Source of the DNA: Alphaproteobacteria bacterium
Lineage (GTDB): Bacteria > Pseudomonadota > Alphaproteobacteria > Sphingomonadales > Sphingomonadaceae
DNA length: 64,000 bases
Direction of reading: 5' to 3'
Assembly: GCA_030424845.1 (NCBI GenBank)
Contig: JAUHWC010000001.1
Location: 310,001-374,000 of the forward strand
Shown here: piece after piece, positions 17,777-27,500 of the stretch
Layout: each line of letters begins with the position of its first letter
Numbering within the stretch: position 1 is the first letter of the stretch
Position numbers and translations under genes: made by a program
The notes under the pieces: model-generated
Databases searched by the model: none
The model's input: only the letters and a program-made list of their open reading frames with translations
What the model was told of the DNA's origin: nothing

Positions 17777-19123
17777 CTACTTCAGCAGCACCAGTTCCTC
17801 TGCCATCGAGGGATGGAGCGCCACGGTATCATCGAAGGCCTGTTTCGTAAGCCCCGCCTTCAGCGCAACGGCGGCCACCTGCAGGATTTCAGGCGATTCC
17901 GGGCCGATCATGTGGATGCCGAGGATCTTCTCCGAAGTCTCGTCCACGATCATCTTGTAGAGCCCGCGTTCGGCATGGGGTGAGAAGATGTTCTTCATCG
18001 GGCGGAAGTCCGAGGAATAGACCTTCACATTGCCATATTCGCGCCGCGCCTCCGCCTCGGTCAGGCCGACACCGGCAAGCGGCGGCTGGCTGAAAACGGC
18101 ACTGGGAATGTAATCGTAGTTCACCGTGCGCGGATTGTCGCCGAACACCGTATCGGCAAAGGCATGGCCTTCGCGGATGGCGACCGGGGTCAGCTGCACG
18201 CGATCCGTCACATCGCCCACCGCATAGATGCTGGGGCAGGAAGTGCGGTTGTATTCATCGACCGTGATCTCGCCCTTCTCGCCCAGTTTGACACCGGCAT
18301 TCTCCAGCCCCAGGCCATCGGTCTTGGGCTTGCGGCCGGTAGCGATCAGCACCTGGTCCACCCGTCGCTTGTTCGCTTCGCCAAGATCGACCATCAGGCA
18401 GCCGTCGTCTGTCTTCTCGACGGACCTGATCTGGCTGTGCATCTTGAAATCGATGCCGCGGCCCATGGCGATGTGCAACATGCGCTCAACGATCTGGTCG
18501 TCATAGCTGCGCAGCACCCGGTCAGTCCGGTTCACCACGGTCACTTCACTGCCCAGCGCATTGAAGATCCCGGCGAACTCCATCGCGATATAGCCGCCGC
18601 CCACCACCATCAGGCAGCGCGGCTGTTCCTCGAGGTGGAACACCTCGTTGGAGCTGATGCAATGTTCGACACCGGGAAAATCGGGCATCATCGGCCATGA
18701 ACCCACCGCGACGAGGATGTACCTGGCCGTCACCTCGCGCCCGCTGGCCAGCTTCACCGTGTTGGGGCCCGCAATGGTGGCGCGTTCGTCGAGCAGCTCC
18801 ACCTCGTGGCTTTGCAGCGTCTTGCCGTACAGGCCTTCCAGCCGGTCCACGTCGCGATTCACGAAATCGCGCAAGACCGGCCAGTCGAAGCTCCTGCCTT
18901 CCACCGTCCAGCCGTAATTCTCGGCATGGCCCAGTTCTTCTGCAAACATCGAGCCATAGACCAGCATCTTCTTGGGAACGCAGCCTCGGATCACGCAGGT
19001 GCCGCCCACTCGGTGTTCCTCCGCAATGGCGACCCGGGCACCGTGGCTGGCCGAGATACGCGCGGCACGCACGCCGCCAGAACCTGCGCCAATCACGAAG
19101 AGGTCGTAGTCGAATTCGGACAT
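17777..19123 (-). CDS. gor: Glutathione-disulfide reductase
   Basis: FAD-dependent disulfide reductase that regenerates glutathione with NADPH. The 448-residue protein has the FAD motif GAGSGGVRAARIS, the redox-active pair in GGTCVIRGCVPKK, the NADPH domain (VVGGGYIAMEFAGIF) and the C-terminal catalytic HPSMAEE. ATG 19123 gives the family start (MSEFDYDLFVIG); an in-frame ATG at 19189 adds 22 unrelated residues. GGGAG lies 12 bases upstream. With the peroxiredoxin and oxyR elsewhere in the window it contributes to peroxide defence. Confidence 0.95.
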   Translation of the reverse strand: MSEFDYDLFVIGAGSGGVRAARISASHGARVAIAEEHRVGGTCVIRGCVPKKMLVYGSMFAEELGHAENYGWTVEGRSFDWPVLRDFVNRDVDRLEGLYGKTLQSHEVELLDERATIAGPNTVKLASGREVTARYILVAVGSWPMMPDFPGVEHCISSNEVFHLEEQPRCLMVVGGGYIAMEFAGIFNALGSEVTVVNRTDRVLRSYDDQIVERMLHIAMGRGIDFKMHSQIRSVEKTDDGCLMVDLGEANKRRVDQVLIATGRKPKTDGLGLENAGVKLGEKGEITVDEYNRTSCPSIYAVGDVTDRVQLTPVAIREGHAFADTVFGDNPRTVNYDYIPSAVFSQPPLAGVGLTEAEARREYGNVKVYSSDFRPMKNIFSPHAERGLYKMIVDETSEKILGIHMIGPESPEILQVAAVALKAGLTKQAFDDTVALHPSMAEELVLLK

Positions 19124-19229
19124 GTGCGGTGAAGCTCCCTGTTGCACGCCATGCGGATCGTGTTCGCAGGCCATATGGAGCTTTGCCATACGATTGCAAA
19201 CCGCAGGCGGTTACAATTGCTTGCCGCGA

Positions 19230-20258
19230 TCAGCTTTCGAGGAACAGCGCATAGTCGCGCATGAAGTGGAAACAGCGCGTGTCGAGGATGGAGATCAGGC
19301 TGTCGTCCTCGATCCCCGTCCGGCGCTTCAGCATGCGATAGGCAGCGCGCTGGGTCGGCTCGTTCATGCCCTGCACGGCGGCGATCACGTCCGGATCATG
19401 GCTGAGAGTGTAGTCGAACAGGAAATCCAGCGTCGCGGGATCGAAATCGAAGCCGAGGAAGACGATCTTCTTCGACCCGGCCAGCGCAGCCTGGAGGCCG
19501 GTGACATACTGGCGGTTGCGCATCCGTTCGGACGCGGTCTGTATCTCTTTCACCAGGTTGTGGATGTTCCAGGGTTCTTCATTGCCCCATTCAACGTCCG
19601 GATTTTCGCCCGGCTCCCACGGTAGCCGACCGGCATTGCCCAGCGGATGGGTTATGTTGAGCTTGTGCCCCACCATCTGCCGGGCTTCGTTCAATGTCAT
19701 TCCGAACGCCATCGCGACCACGAAGGGCAGGTAATGCTGGATCGAACGGTCATAGTTGAAATTGATGATGGCGAGGTTCTCGAAGGCCTTGTCCGCCATG
19801 TTGCGCGCCACGCCGGAGGTCAGCAGCCGCCCGAGGTGGTAGAGCCAGTTTTCCGTCCCGCGCAGCGGCAGGTCGCCCGGGTCGCGCGGCTCCAGCAGCA
19901 GCGGCGAGCGCGACTCGGCCTGCAGCGTGTAATAGATGATCGCCATCTTGCCAGCGGCCGAAGCCAGCGGATCGTGGGAATGCTGTTCCAGAATGGCGTC
20001 GATCGCACTGCCCACCTTGGCCGATGTGCGGATCAGCCCGGCAGCTTCCTTCAATCGCTCGCCATTGGCGCCCATCTGGCGCCCGAACTTGTCGAAATGC
20101 CGGGCGAGAACCTGCATGTCGCGCGTCTGCAACTCGGTACCAAGGCGCGCGAAATCAAAGCCCTGGGCGACCTTGTTCAAAAGCTCGCTCCTGTCGGGCA
20201 TTTCGATTTCGAGCCCGGCACCGGGTCCGATAACCAGAGTGGTCTTGCTCCGGATCAT
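19230..20258 (-). CDS. SIR2-like domain protein of unknown function
   Basis: A 342-residue protein I do not recognise by name, but its motif order matches SIR2-like (SIR2_2-type) NAD-binding proteins. There is an N-terminal glycine-rich Rossmann loop (TLVIGPGAGLEIEMP), then in the middle INFNYDRSIQHYL (compare the TNYD motif whose Asn is catalytic in SIR2 NADases), NITHPLGNAG (position of the conserved His), and near the C-terminus KKIVFLGFDFDPATLDFLF (compare the VxFIGYSFxD strand). No signal peptide or membrane helix is seen, so cytoplasmic. It stands alone between gor and the acetyltransferase with no partner defence gene. A phage-defence NADase is possible but unproven. Confidence 0.6.
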   Translation of the reverse strand: MIRSKTTLVIGPGAGLEIEMPDRSELLNKVAQGFDFARLGTELQTRDMQVLARHFDKFGRQMGANGERLKEAAGLIRTSAKVGSAIDAILEQHSHDPLASAAGKMAIIYYTLQAESRSPLLLEPRDPGDLPLRGTENWLYHLGRLLTSGVARNMADKAFENLAIINFNYDRSIQHYLPFVVAMAFGMTLNEARQMVGHKLNITHPLGNAGRLPWEPGENPDVEWGNEEPWNIHNLVKEIQTASERMRNRQYVTGLQAALAGSKKIVFLGFDFDPATLDFLFDYTLSHDPDVIAAVQGMNEPTQRAAYRMLKRRTGIEDDSLISILDTRCFHFMRDYALFLES

Positions 20259-20402
20259 TAACGCACTGGCCCCATCCCGCCTGTTTTCACCGTGAAATGC
20301 CTAGGCTTCGATGGTTAAGAATTGCCTAGCAACAGCCAAACCGGGCGGTAAGGTCGTCACCAGATACACTTCCTTTCTCTCCAGACCCGAAAGCGACACG
20401 CC

Positions 20403-21170
20403 ATGGAAACCGAACCCCTCAAGCTCTTCAGTTCGGCATGGAAACAGATGGTGTCCGATTTGCCCGGGACCAACATCGCAGAGGGGAACGGCATCATCTC
20501 CTGTTTCTGCGACGTGCCGAACCTGTTCTTCAACATCTGGATGCACGATGCGCCGGTCACCGACGAAGCGCATTTGCGGAGCCTGCTGAAGGAAGGAAAG
20601 GCCCGGTCGGCAAGCTGGCACCAGACCAGTGGCGGCATTCTGCGCGAGGACTGGCTGCCCGAAGGCTGGGAGGACATCCTTGCTGACGAGGGCATGGCAA
20701 TCCTGATGCCGATGCTGGGGATGGAGGCAGACGCGATCACACCCCCGGCCCGGGCCTTGGCAGAGATCGATGTCCGCCAGATCACCGATGACGAGATGGC
20801 GTTGTAGGCGATGCTGATAAACGCCCATGCCTATGGCATGCCCGAGGAACAGTTCGCCCCTTGCGGCGGCATGTTCTTCTTCCCTGAAGGCTCGCTCGGC
20901 TTTGTCGGCTATGTTGACGATAGGCCTGTGGCGACCACCGCCGTCAGGCTGGTCGATGACACGGTCTACGTGCTGATGGTGGCGACCGAACCCGATGAGC
21001 AAGCCAAGGGCTATGCCGCCGCGGTCATGCGCCATGCGATGGCCGAAGACTCCCGATTGCTGGACAAGCAGCGGTTGACGCTCCACGCCACGATGGCAGG
21101 CTCGGGGACCTATGCGAAAATGGGATTTGCGCCCGGTCCGCGAACCACGCTGATCGTGCCTGCAAGCTAG
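20403..21170 (+). pseudogene. GNAT-family acetyltransferase split by an in-frame TAG
   Basis: A 134-codon frame (20403-20807) ends in TAG. The same frame resumes two codons later and runs to 21170. Joined, it is one protein of about 255 residues, with an unfamiliar N-terminal half and a C-terminal GNAT fold (VGYVDDRPVATTAVRLVDD, motif A VATEPDEQAKGYAAAVM, then GSGTYAKMGFAPG). Across the junction the sequence reads DDEMAL*AMLINAHAYGM; TGG for TAG would restore a typical helix. An ATG at 20811 could restart the C-terminal half, but it has no ribosome-binding site and cuts just ahead of the acetyl-CoA fold. The natural substrate is unknown. Confidence 0.65.
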
Positions 21171-21173
21171 CGC

Positions 21174-22703
21174 CTACTTCAGTCCTGCCCTTTCCAGCAA
21201 CGCCTCGGTGCTCGCATCGAAGCTGGCGGTGCCGCCTTCGATATCCTTCGCCATCTTCTTGCCAAGCTCCACGCCGAACTGGTCGAAGGCGTTGATGCCC
21301 ATCAGCACGGCGTTCGCGAATGTGCGGTGCTCGTGGAAGGCGATCAGCGCACCCAGCGTGGCCGGGTCGAGGTCGTCGCACAGGATGGTGGCAGACGGCC
21401 TGTCACCCGGGAAAGCGCGCGCCGGGTCCCGGCCATCGGCGCTCATGTTCCCGCCCGCCATCAGCGCGGCACCTTGGGCAAAGCAGTTGGTCAGCAGGAT
21501 GCGGTGATGCGCCGGGTCCAGCACGTCGCCTGCGGCGATACTGGCGATGAAATCCACCGGCACGAGATTGGTCCCCTGATGCAGCAGCTGGAACACCGCG
21601 TGCTGGGCATCGGTGCCTACCCCGCCCCAGGTGATCGGTGCCGTGGGGAACGTGACCGGCTCGCCCTCTGCCGTCACGCTCTTGCCGTTTGATTCCATTT
21701 CAAGCTGCTGGAGGTAGTCGGGCAGCAGGCCAAGGCGCTCGTCATAACAGAATACCGCCCGCGTCTGGCAGCCGCGCAGGCGGGTGTAGAGCTGGTCGGC
21801 AAAGGCGGCGCGCAGGCACAGGTTTGCCCGCCCGTCCGTATCGCGGAAATGCCTGTCCATCGCGGCCGCGCCGGCGAGCATGGCTTCGAAGTCCTCCCAG
21901 CCGATGGCGATGGCGATCGGAAAGCCGATGGAGGACCACAGCGAATAGCGCCCGCCAACGCTCTCGGCAAAAGGCAGGATGCGCGTTTCGTCCACGCCCC
22001 ATTCCACTGCCTTTTCCGGGGCGGCGGTCAAGGCGATCACGCGGCCGGTGGGGTCATCAATCCCGTTCTGCTGCAGCCATTCCAGCGCGCTCTTTGCATT
22101 GGTCATGGTCTCGATGGTGGTGAAGGTCTTGGAGGCAACGGCCAGCAGCGTTGTCTGCGGGTCGCATGCCGCGAAGGCTTCTTCCAGGGCCACGCCATCG
22201 ATATTGGAGACGACATGCACATCCACCAGTGCATGGTCGCGCGCCAGGGCATCGACCGCCAGCGCCGGGCCGAGGGCGGAGCCACCGATGCCGATGTGGA
22301 TCAGGTGCTTCACCTCGCCCAGCGCCCCTTCATGGATCGCCTCGACCAGCGATTGCATGCGTGCACGCAGCGCCTCGGCTTCTTCCACCGAGCTTTCCTT
22401 GCCCACCCCGCGCAGCGCGGAATGTTCGGCCGCGCGCCCTTCGGTCGGGTTCACAACCTCGCCGGCGAACAGCTTGCGGCGCATCTCGGCAAAGTCGCTC
22501 GCCTCGGCCAGCTCCTCGAATTCCTCCAGGTAGAGATCGGTCAGATGCGTCTTCGACCAGTCGAAAAGGATGCCTACCTCGCCCAGCTCGATACGACCCG
22601 AGAGCTTTTCCACCCGGGCCGGATCGTCATCGAAAAGCTGTTCCAGCGGCGGATCGCGGTGAAGGGACAGCTTCTTCCAGACAGCTTTGCGGGGGTTGCT
22701 CAA
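21174..22703 (-). CDS. pgi: Glucose-6-phosphate isomerase
   Basis: Interconverts glucose-6-phosphate and fructose-6-phosphate. The 509-residue protein shows the two SIS-type halves: HIGIGGSALGPALAVDAL, VASKTFTTIETM, GRYSLWSSIGFPIAIAIG and the signature GGVGTDAQHAVFQLLHQGTN holding catalytic His and Glu. The start is a TTG at 22703 with CAGGAG upstream, giving LSNPRKAVWKKL. A longer reading to 22808 has no family support. Transcribed divergently from lepB. Confidence 0.95.
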   Translation of the reverse strand: MSNPRKAVWKKLSLHRDPPLEQLFDDDPARVEKLSGRIELGEVGILFDWSKTHLTDLYLEEFEELAEASDFAEMRRKLFAGEVVNPTEGRAAEHSALRGVGKESSVEEAEALRARMQSLVEAIHEGALGEVKHLIHIGIGGSALGPALAVDALARDHALVDVHVVSNIDGVALEEAFAACDPQTTLLAVASKTFTTIETMTNAKSALEWLQQNGIDDPTGRVIALTAAPEKAVEWGVDETRILPFAESVGGRYSLWSSIGFPIAIAIGWEDFEAMLAGAAAMDRHFRDTDGRANLCLRAAFADQLYTRLRGCQTRAVFCYDERLGLLPDYLQQLEMESNGKSVTAEGEPVTFPTAPITWGGVGTDAQHAVFQLLHQGTNLVPVDFIASIAAGDVLDPAHHRILLTNCFAQGAALMAGGNMSADGRDPARAFPGDRPSATILCDDLDPATLGALIAFHEHRTFANAVLMGINAFDQFGVELGKKMAKDIEGGTASFDASTEALLERAGLK

Positions 22704-22819
22704 GGCTCGGGACTCCTGTGGTGGTTCATCGCTAGGCCTATGCGCTTGGTCGATCAAAGCAAGGGGGCAAAAGCCATTTTTCTTGACGTTACGCCGGGCG
22801 GACAACATGGGTTTGCGCC

Positions 22820-23635
22820 ATGAACGAGAATATCCGCGAAATTGAAACCGAAAAGGTCCGGCCAGCCTCCGAAGGCAAGAAGGACAAGAAGGAGGAAGGC
22901 AGCTTCTTCTGGTTCTGCGTCAAGCTGGTGATCATCGTGCTGCTGTTCCGCAGCTTTGCCTTCACCAGCTTCAACATTCCCAGCGAAAGCATGATGCCGC
23001 GCCTGCTGGTGGGCGATTACCTCTTCGCCTCCAAGTGGAACTATGGCTATTCCAGCCGCTCGCTGCCGTTCAATGTGCCGCTGATCCCCGGACGCATACT
23101 CGGCAGCACGCCGGAGCGCGGCGATATCGTGATCTTCGAGCATCCGATCAGCGGGGAAGACTATATCAAGCGCGTGGTCGGCCTGCCGGGTGACAGCATC
23201 CAGGTGATCCAGAGCGTGGTGCACATCAATGGCGAGGCGGTGGGCTATGACCGGGTGGAGGACTTCGCCCTGCCCACCACCGCGGAAAAGGGCTGCGGCA
23301 CGGGCCGTTCGCACCTGACCCGGCAGAATGACGACGGCAGCTTCTCCTGCGTCTATCGCCAGTATCGCGAAACGCTGCCCAATGGCGTGACCTACAACGT
23401 GCTCGATGGCGGCCTTACCGCAGGCGACAACACCGATGTCTTCGAGGTGCCGGAAGATTCCCTGTTCGTGATGGGCGACAATCGCGATTTCTCGGCAGAC
23501 AGCCGTTTCGAGGCGGAAGCCCATCTTGCGGTCGGTTTCCTGCCCGAAGAGAACGTGATCGCGAAAGCCAGCTTCATGTACTTCTCATACGGTGTGGATG
23601 GCGTGCGCTGGAGCCGCATCTTCAGTGGTATCTGA
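22820..23635 (+). CDS. lepB: Signal peptidase I
   Basis: Inner-membrane serine/lysine protease that removes signal peptides from exported proteins. The 271-residue protein has a charged cytoplasmic N-terminus, one membrane span (about residues 29-50), the catalytic serine motif NIPSESMMP (Ser57) and catalytic lysine in DYIKRVVGLPGD (Lys117), then the box E motif MGDNRDFSADSR. First gene of the conserved lepB-rnc-era operon, with 3 bases to rnc. Confidence 0.96.
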   Translation: MNENIREIETEKVRPASEGKKDKKEEGSFFWFCVKLVIIVLLFRSFAFTSFNIPSESMMPRLLVGDYLFASKWNYGYSSRSLPFNVPLIPGRILGSTPERGDIVIFEHPISGEDYIKRVVGLPGDSIQVIQSVVHINGEAVGYDRVEDFALPTTAEKGCGTGRSHLTRQNDDGSFSCVYRQYRETLPNGVTYNVLDGGLTAGDNTDVFEVPEDSLFVMGDNRDFSADSRFEAEAHLAVGFLPEENVIAKASFMYFSYGVDGVRWSRIFSGI

Positions 23636-23638
23636 AGC

Positions 23639-24310
23639 ATGAGCAAACTCGAACCGGCAACGCGGGAATGGCTGAAGGATCTCGGGTTCGGTGTTCGCAG
23701 CGACGCGGTGTGGCATGAAGCGCTGACGCATGGCAGCATCGGCGAGACACGCGATTACCAAAGGCTTGAATTCCTTGGCGACCGGGTTCTGGGCCTGGCC
23801 ATTTCCGAATGGCTCTATTCCAGCACCAACGGGGCGGAAGGCAAGCTGGCCCAGCGGCTGAATGCGCTTGTCAGCAAGCAGGCTTGCGCTGCTATCGCGC
23901 GCGAGATCGGCCTGCCGGACCATGTCCGCCTGGGCAGGCAGGCGCGGGACGATGGGGCGCATGACAGCGACAATGTGCTGGGAGACGTGATGGAGGCACT
24001 GCTGGGTGCAGGCTTCCTCGACAACGGCTTCGATGCCACCCGCGATGTGGTGCGCAGGCTGTGGGCCGAAGCCGTGGAAGGCCATGCCGGCCGCGCCAAA
24101 CATCCCAAGAGCGCGCTGCAGGAATGGGCCGCCGGGAACCAGCGCCGCCCGCCGGAGTATGAAGTGATCGATCGCACCGGCCCCGACCATGCAGCCAAGT
24201 TCACCGTGAGGGTGAGCGTGCACAAGGTCGGCGCAGTGGAGGCTACAAGCTCCTCCAAGCGCGATGCAGAGGCAGAAGCGGCACGACTGTTCATGGAGAA
24301 ATTCGGCTGA
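23639..24310 (+). CDS. rnc: Ribonuclease III
   Basis: Double-strand-specific endoribonuclease for rRNA processing and RNA turnover. The 223-residue protein has the catalytic signature RLEFLGDRVLGLAISEWL, a second acidic site DNVLGDVMEALLGAGFLD, and a C-terminal dsRNA-binding domain (PKSALQEWAAGNQ... SSKRDAEAEAARLFME). It is followed directly by era; the TGA of rnc shares its last base with the era ATG (TGATG). Confidence 0.97.
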   Translation: MSKLEPATREWLKDLGFGVRSDAVWHEALTHGSIGETRDYQRLEFLGDRVLGLAISEWLYSSTNGAEGKLAQRLNALVSKQACAAIAREIGLPDHVRLGRQARDDGAHDSDNVLGDVMEALLGAGFLDNGFDATRDVVRRLWAEAVEGHAGRAKHPKSALQEWAAGNQRRPPEYEVIDRTGPDHAAKFTVRVSVHKVGAVEATSSSKRDAEAEAARLFMEKFG

Positions 24311-25215
24311 TGGCAGACGACACCCGGACCCGTTGCGGCCTCGTGGCCGTGATCGGCGCCCCCAACGCGGGCAAGAGCACGCTGGTGAACCAGTTGGTCG
24401 GCCAGAAGGTCGCCATCACCTCGCAGAAGGCGCAGACCACGCGCGCGCGCCTGATGGGCATTGCTCTGCACGATGAAACACAGATCATCCTTGTCGATAC
24501 GCCGGGCATCTTCGAGCCCAAGCGCCGACTGGACCGGGCCATGGTTTCCGCTGCCTGGGAAGGCACCCACGCTGCCGATGCGGTTGTGCTGGTGGTCGAT
24601 CCGGTAAAGCAGCGCCGCCATGAGCTGATGCCGCTGCTGGAAGCGCTGAAGGATCGACCCGAGCGCAAGATCCTGGTCCTCAACAAGGTCGATGTCGCGA
24701 AGAAGGAAGCGCTGCTGGAACTCGCGCAGGAACTGGTTGCGCAGGCCGATTTCTCCGAGGTGTTCTTCGTGTCCGCACTCACCGGCGATGGCGTGCCCGA
24801 ATTCAAGGCGCATCTTGCCAGCCTCATGCCCGAAGGTCCCTGGCACTACCCGGAGGACCAGGTGTCGGACGCTTCGGAACGGCTGCTCGCCGCGGAGGTG
24901 ACGCGCGAACAGCTCTACAAGCAGTTGCATGACGAGCTGCCCTACGACAGCGCCGTGCGGCACGAAGCCTATACCCAGCGCCCCGATACCAGCGTGGAGG
25001 TGCGCCAGCAGATCGTGATCGCGCGCGAAAGCCAGAAAAGCATCGTGCTTGGCAAGGGCGGCAGCCGGATCAAGGCCATCGGCGAGGCCGCGCGCAAGGA
25101 ACTGTCCGACATACTCGGCGTGAAGGTCCACCTGTTCCTGCACGTGAAGGTGGATGAAAACTGGGCCGAAAAGCGCGAACTCTACGAGGAGATGGGCCTC
25201 GACTGGGTGAAGTGA
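24310..25215 (+). CDS. era: GTPase Era
   Basis: Essential GTP-binding protein that binds the 3' end of 16S rRNA during 30S subunit maturation. The 301-residue protein has G1 GAPNAGKST, G3 DTPG, G4 NKVD, and a C-terminal KH domain with the GKGGSRIKAIGEAARKEL loop. Start overlaps the rnc stop by 1 base; the operon order lepB-rnc-era is widely conserved. Confidence 0.97.
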   Translation: MADDTRTRCGLVAVIGAPNAGKSTLVNQLVGQKVAITSQKAQTTRARLMGIALHDETQIILVDTPGIFEPKRRLDRAMVSAAWEGTHAADAVVLVVDPVKQRRHELMPLLEALKDRPERKILVLNKVDVAKKEALLELAQELVAQADFSEVFFVSALTGDGVPEFKAHLASLMPEGPWHYPEDQVSDASERLLAAEVTREQLYKQLHDELPYDSAVRHEAYTQRPDTSVEVRQQIVIARESQKSIVLGKGGSRIKAIGEAARKELSDILGVKVHLFLHVKVDENWAEKRELYEEMGLDWVK

Positions 25216-26060
25216 TGCGGCTTGCCCTGCCCCTTGCCGCCATCCTTGCCTTGTCCGACTGTGCGAGCGTGCAGGCAGACACACTCGAGGGCGCGCATTA
25301 TGTCGCCATGGGGTCATCCTTTGCTGCAGGTGCGGGCATCGGCCCCTTGAAGGAAGGCTCGCCCGGGCGCTGCGGGCGGACACAGAACAATTATGCAGCC
25401 TTGCTGGCCGAGGAGCTGAAGCTCGCCCTTACCGATGCAAGTTGCGGCGGCGCCAGGACGGAGCACGTGCTGGAAGCCTGGGACGAATTGCCCGCCCAGA
25501 TCGATGCCGTCAGTGCCGACACGCGCCTCGTCACAATAACCGTGGGCGGGAACGACCTCGACTACATGGGCCTGCTGTTCAGCGCGTCGTGCGATCCTGC
25601 AACCGGCATGGTGCGCAATGGCGAGGTGCTGGACTGCCCCGTACGCGTCGGCCTGCCTGATGAGGGAGCCTATCAGGCGACAGAGGCGACGCTGGGCGAA
25701 ATCGTGCGGCAGGTTCGCGAGCGTGCTCCGCAGGCGCGGGTCATCTTTGTCCAATATGTCACTCTCGTGCCGGAACGGCCTTGTCGCTCGCTCCTTCTTG
25801 ACGAGACTGCACGAACCGAGGCGCGAGTCTTGGCCGCCCGCCTGGCCCGGATCACCGCCAATGCCGCGCTGGCAAATGGCGTTGAAGTGCTGGATGCCGA
25901 CAGGCTATCCGCGGCACACACGGCTTGCGATGCGGAAAACTGGTCCCGTGCCTTTGATCCCGCTTATGACGGCAGCAGCGGCGCGCCCTGGCATCCGACC
26001 GCGGAAGGCCATGCCGCAATAGCGGAATTGCTGGCCGCAATGCTGGAAGACAGTGCCTAG
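25215..26060 (+). CDS. SGNH/GDSL-family hydrolase, exported
   Basis: A 281-residue esterase- or lipase-like hydrolase. It has an N-terminal export signal (RLALPLAAILALSDC) that resembles a lipoprotein signal, although Asp at -1 is atypical. Block I is MGSSFAAGAG (nucleophile Ser), block III is VGGNDLDYM, and block V is WHPTAEGHAAIAE with the catalytic His. Several cysteines may form disulfides, as in secreted GDSL enzymes. The ATG at 25215 overlaps the era stop (TGATG); a GTG at 25212 is also in frame. It converges with the MFS gene, overlapping by 4 bases at the 3' ends. The substrate is unknown. Confidence 0.85.
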   Translation: MRLALPLAAILALSDCASVQADTLEGAHYVAMGSSFAAGAGIGPLKEGSPGRCGRTQNNYAALLAEELKLALTDASCGGARTEHVLEAWDELPAQIDAVSADTRLVTITVGGNDLDYMGLLFSASCDPATGMVRNGEVLDCPVRVGLPDEGAYQATEATLGEIVRQVRERAPQARVIFVQYVTLVPERPCRSLLLDETARTEARVLAARLARITANAALANGVEVLDADRLSAAHTACDAENWSRAFDPAYDGSSGAPWHPTAEGHAAIAELLAAMLEDSA

Positions 26061-27454
26061 CCCGCAACGGACGGCCTGAAGCGGTACCGCGTCAGGCTGC
26101 ATGCTGCCGCAACAACGGCCAAGCCGCAGGACACATAGAGCGGAACCGGGCCAAGGCCGAGGTTGCTCGCCAGCAGGATCCCCACCAGCACCGCAGCCAA
26201 TGTCTGCCCGAACAGGCGCGAGGTGGAATAGAGCCCCCCCGCCGCCGCCGCACGATCCCTGGGTGCATTGCTGATGACCAGCCGCGTGTTGGGCGCGAAG
26301 AACAGGCCGAAGCCCATCGCGCTCAGCGCCAGTCGCCAGGCGATGTCCCACGGACCGGGCTGTTCAGGCATGAGGGCCAGCAGCAACAGGCCAACAATCG
26401 CGATCGACATGCCCGTGACGCCCAGCTTGGTCGGGGCAACGCGATCCGAAGCCCATCCCGCCAACGGAGAGATCACCAGCATGGTGAGCGGGAACGGCAA
26501 CAGCAAAAGGCCCACCATCTGCGGCTCGTATCCCATCGCTTCTTCGAGCCGGAAGGGAAGCGACAACATCAGGCCGGTGGCGGCAATGAAACAGGTGAAA
26601 TTGGCGAGAACGGACAGGCCGATCACGGGTCTCGCCATCAGGTCGACCGGCAGGACAGGAGCTGTCCGGGCCTTCTCCCTCCTGATCAGCAGCACAAGCG
26701 AGGCCACGCCAAGTGCGACAAGCGCGATGCCCATCGGGATATTGCCATGGGTACCCAGCTGCAGGCCCCCGATCAGCAGCAACATCGTGACCGCACTCCA
26801 CGCGCCGCTCTTCCACTGGATGCGGCGCTGACGCGGTTCCGGATCGGGCAGTGCGCGCCCGATCAGCAGGGAAAGGATCGCCAGCGGGGCCGCCACCACG
26901 AACACCAGCTGCCAGGGTGCATGGCCCACGATCCAGCCACCCAGCGTCGGCGCCATCGCGGCAGAGCTTGAAACGATGACCGAGTTGATCCCCATCCCCG
27001 TGCCAAGCCTGCTGGAAGGATAGATTTGCCGCAGCATGGCCGCGGACACGCTCAGCGCCATGGCCGCGCCGATCGCCTGCAAGGCCCGCAAGACCAGCAG
27101 CACGGCGAAGTTTTCGGCAAAGAAACACAGCGCGGAAGCGACCATGAACACGCCCTGGCCATACTGGTAGAGCGTGCGGTGCCCCACCCTGTCCCCCACG
27201 GAGGCGAGCGGAAGCAGCAGCATCACCAGCACCAGTTGGTAGACCGTGACAACATTGGTCACCGCGGCGTTCGATACACCAAGATCGCGCGCAATGGTGG
27301 GCAGCGCCACGTTGGGAATGGCCCCGTCGAGCACCAGCAATGCCGTGCCGAAACTGATCGCCACGATGGCCTGCAGCCTGCGCGGCATCGGCAAGCCATC
27401 AGCCTCGTCCTTCGTCGGATCGGTCTGCGGGGATGTTGCAGCGGCGTTACTCAT
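26057..27454 (-). CDS. MFS drug-exporter-type transporter (DHA2-like)
   Basis: A 465-residue polytopic membrane protein with about 14 predicted spans and the N-terminal motif VLDGAIPNVALPTIARDLG, followed by the motif A loop LASVGDRVGHRTLYQYG. Both are typical of the 14-TM QacA/EmrB-like proton antiporters that export drugs or small amphiphiles. Motif C-like Pro/Gly residues occur in PTLGGWIVGHAPWQLVFVV. No membrane-fusion partner or regulator is adjacent, so the substrate is open. Confidence 0.87.
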   Translation of the reverse strand: MSNAAATSPQTDPTKDEADGLPMPRRLQAIVAISFGTALLVLDGAIPNVALPTIARDLGVSNAAVTNVVTVYQLVLVMLLLPLASVGDRVGHRTLYQYGQGVFMVASALCFFAENFAVLLVLRALQAIGAAMALSVSAAMLRQIYPSSRLGTGMGINSVIVSSSAAMAPTLGGWIVGHAPWQLVFVVAAPLAILSLLIGRALPDPEPRQRRIQWKSGAWSAVTMLLLIGGLQLGTHGNIPMGIALVALGVASLVLLIRREKARTAPVLPVDLMARPVIGLSVLANFTCFIAATGLMLSLPFRLEEAMGYEPQMVGLLLLPFPLTMLVISPLAGWASDRVAPTKLGVTGMSIAIVGLLLLALMPEQPGPWDIAWRLALSAMGFGLFFAPNTRLVISNAPRDRAAAAGGLYSTSRLFGQTLAAVLVGILLASNLGLGPVPLYVSCGLAVVAAACSLTRYRFRPSVAG

Positions 27455-27500
27455 TTGATCCCGCCTTGGGCCTGATAACCAAGGGGATCAAGGCCCGACC

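Noticed and set aside
20259-20402. CTAGGC/GCCTAG repeats near 20300 as an operator
   Set aside because: The repeats are short and lie in a divergent promoter region; no support for a specific regulator.
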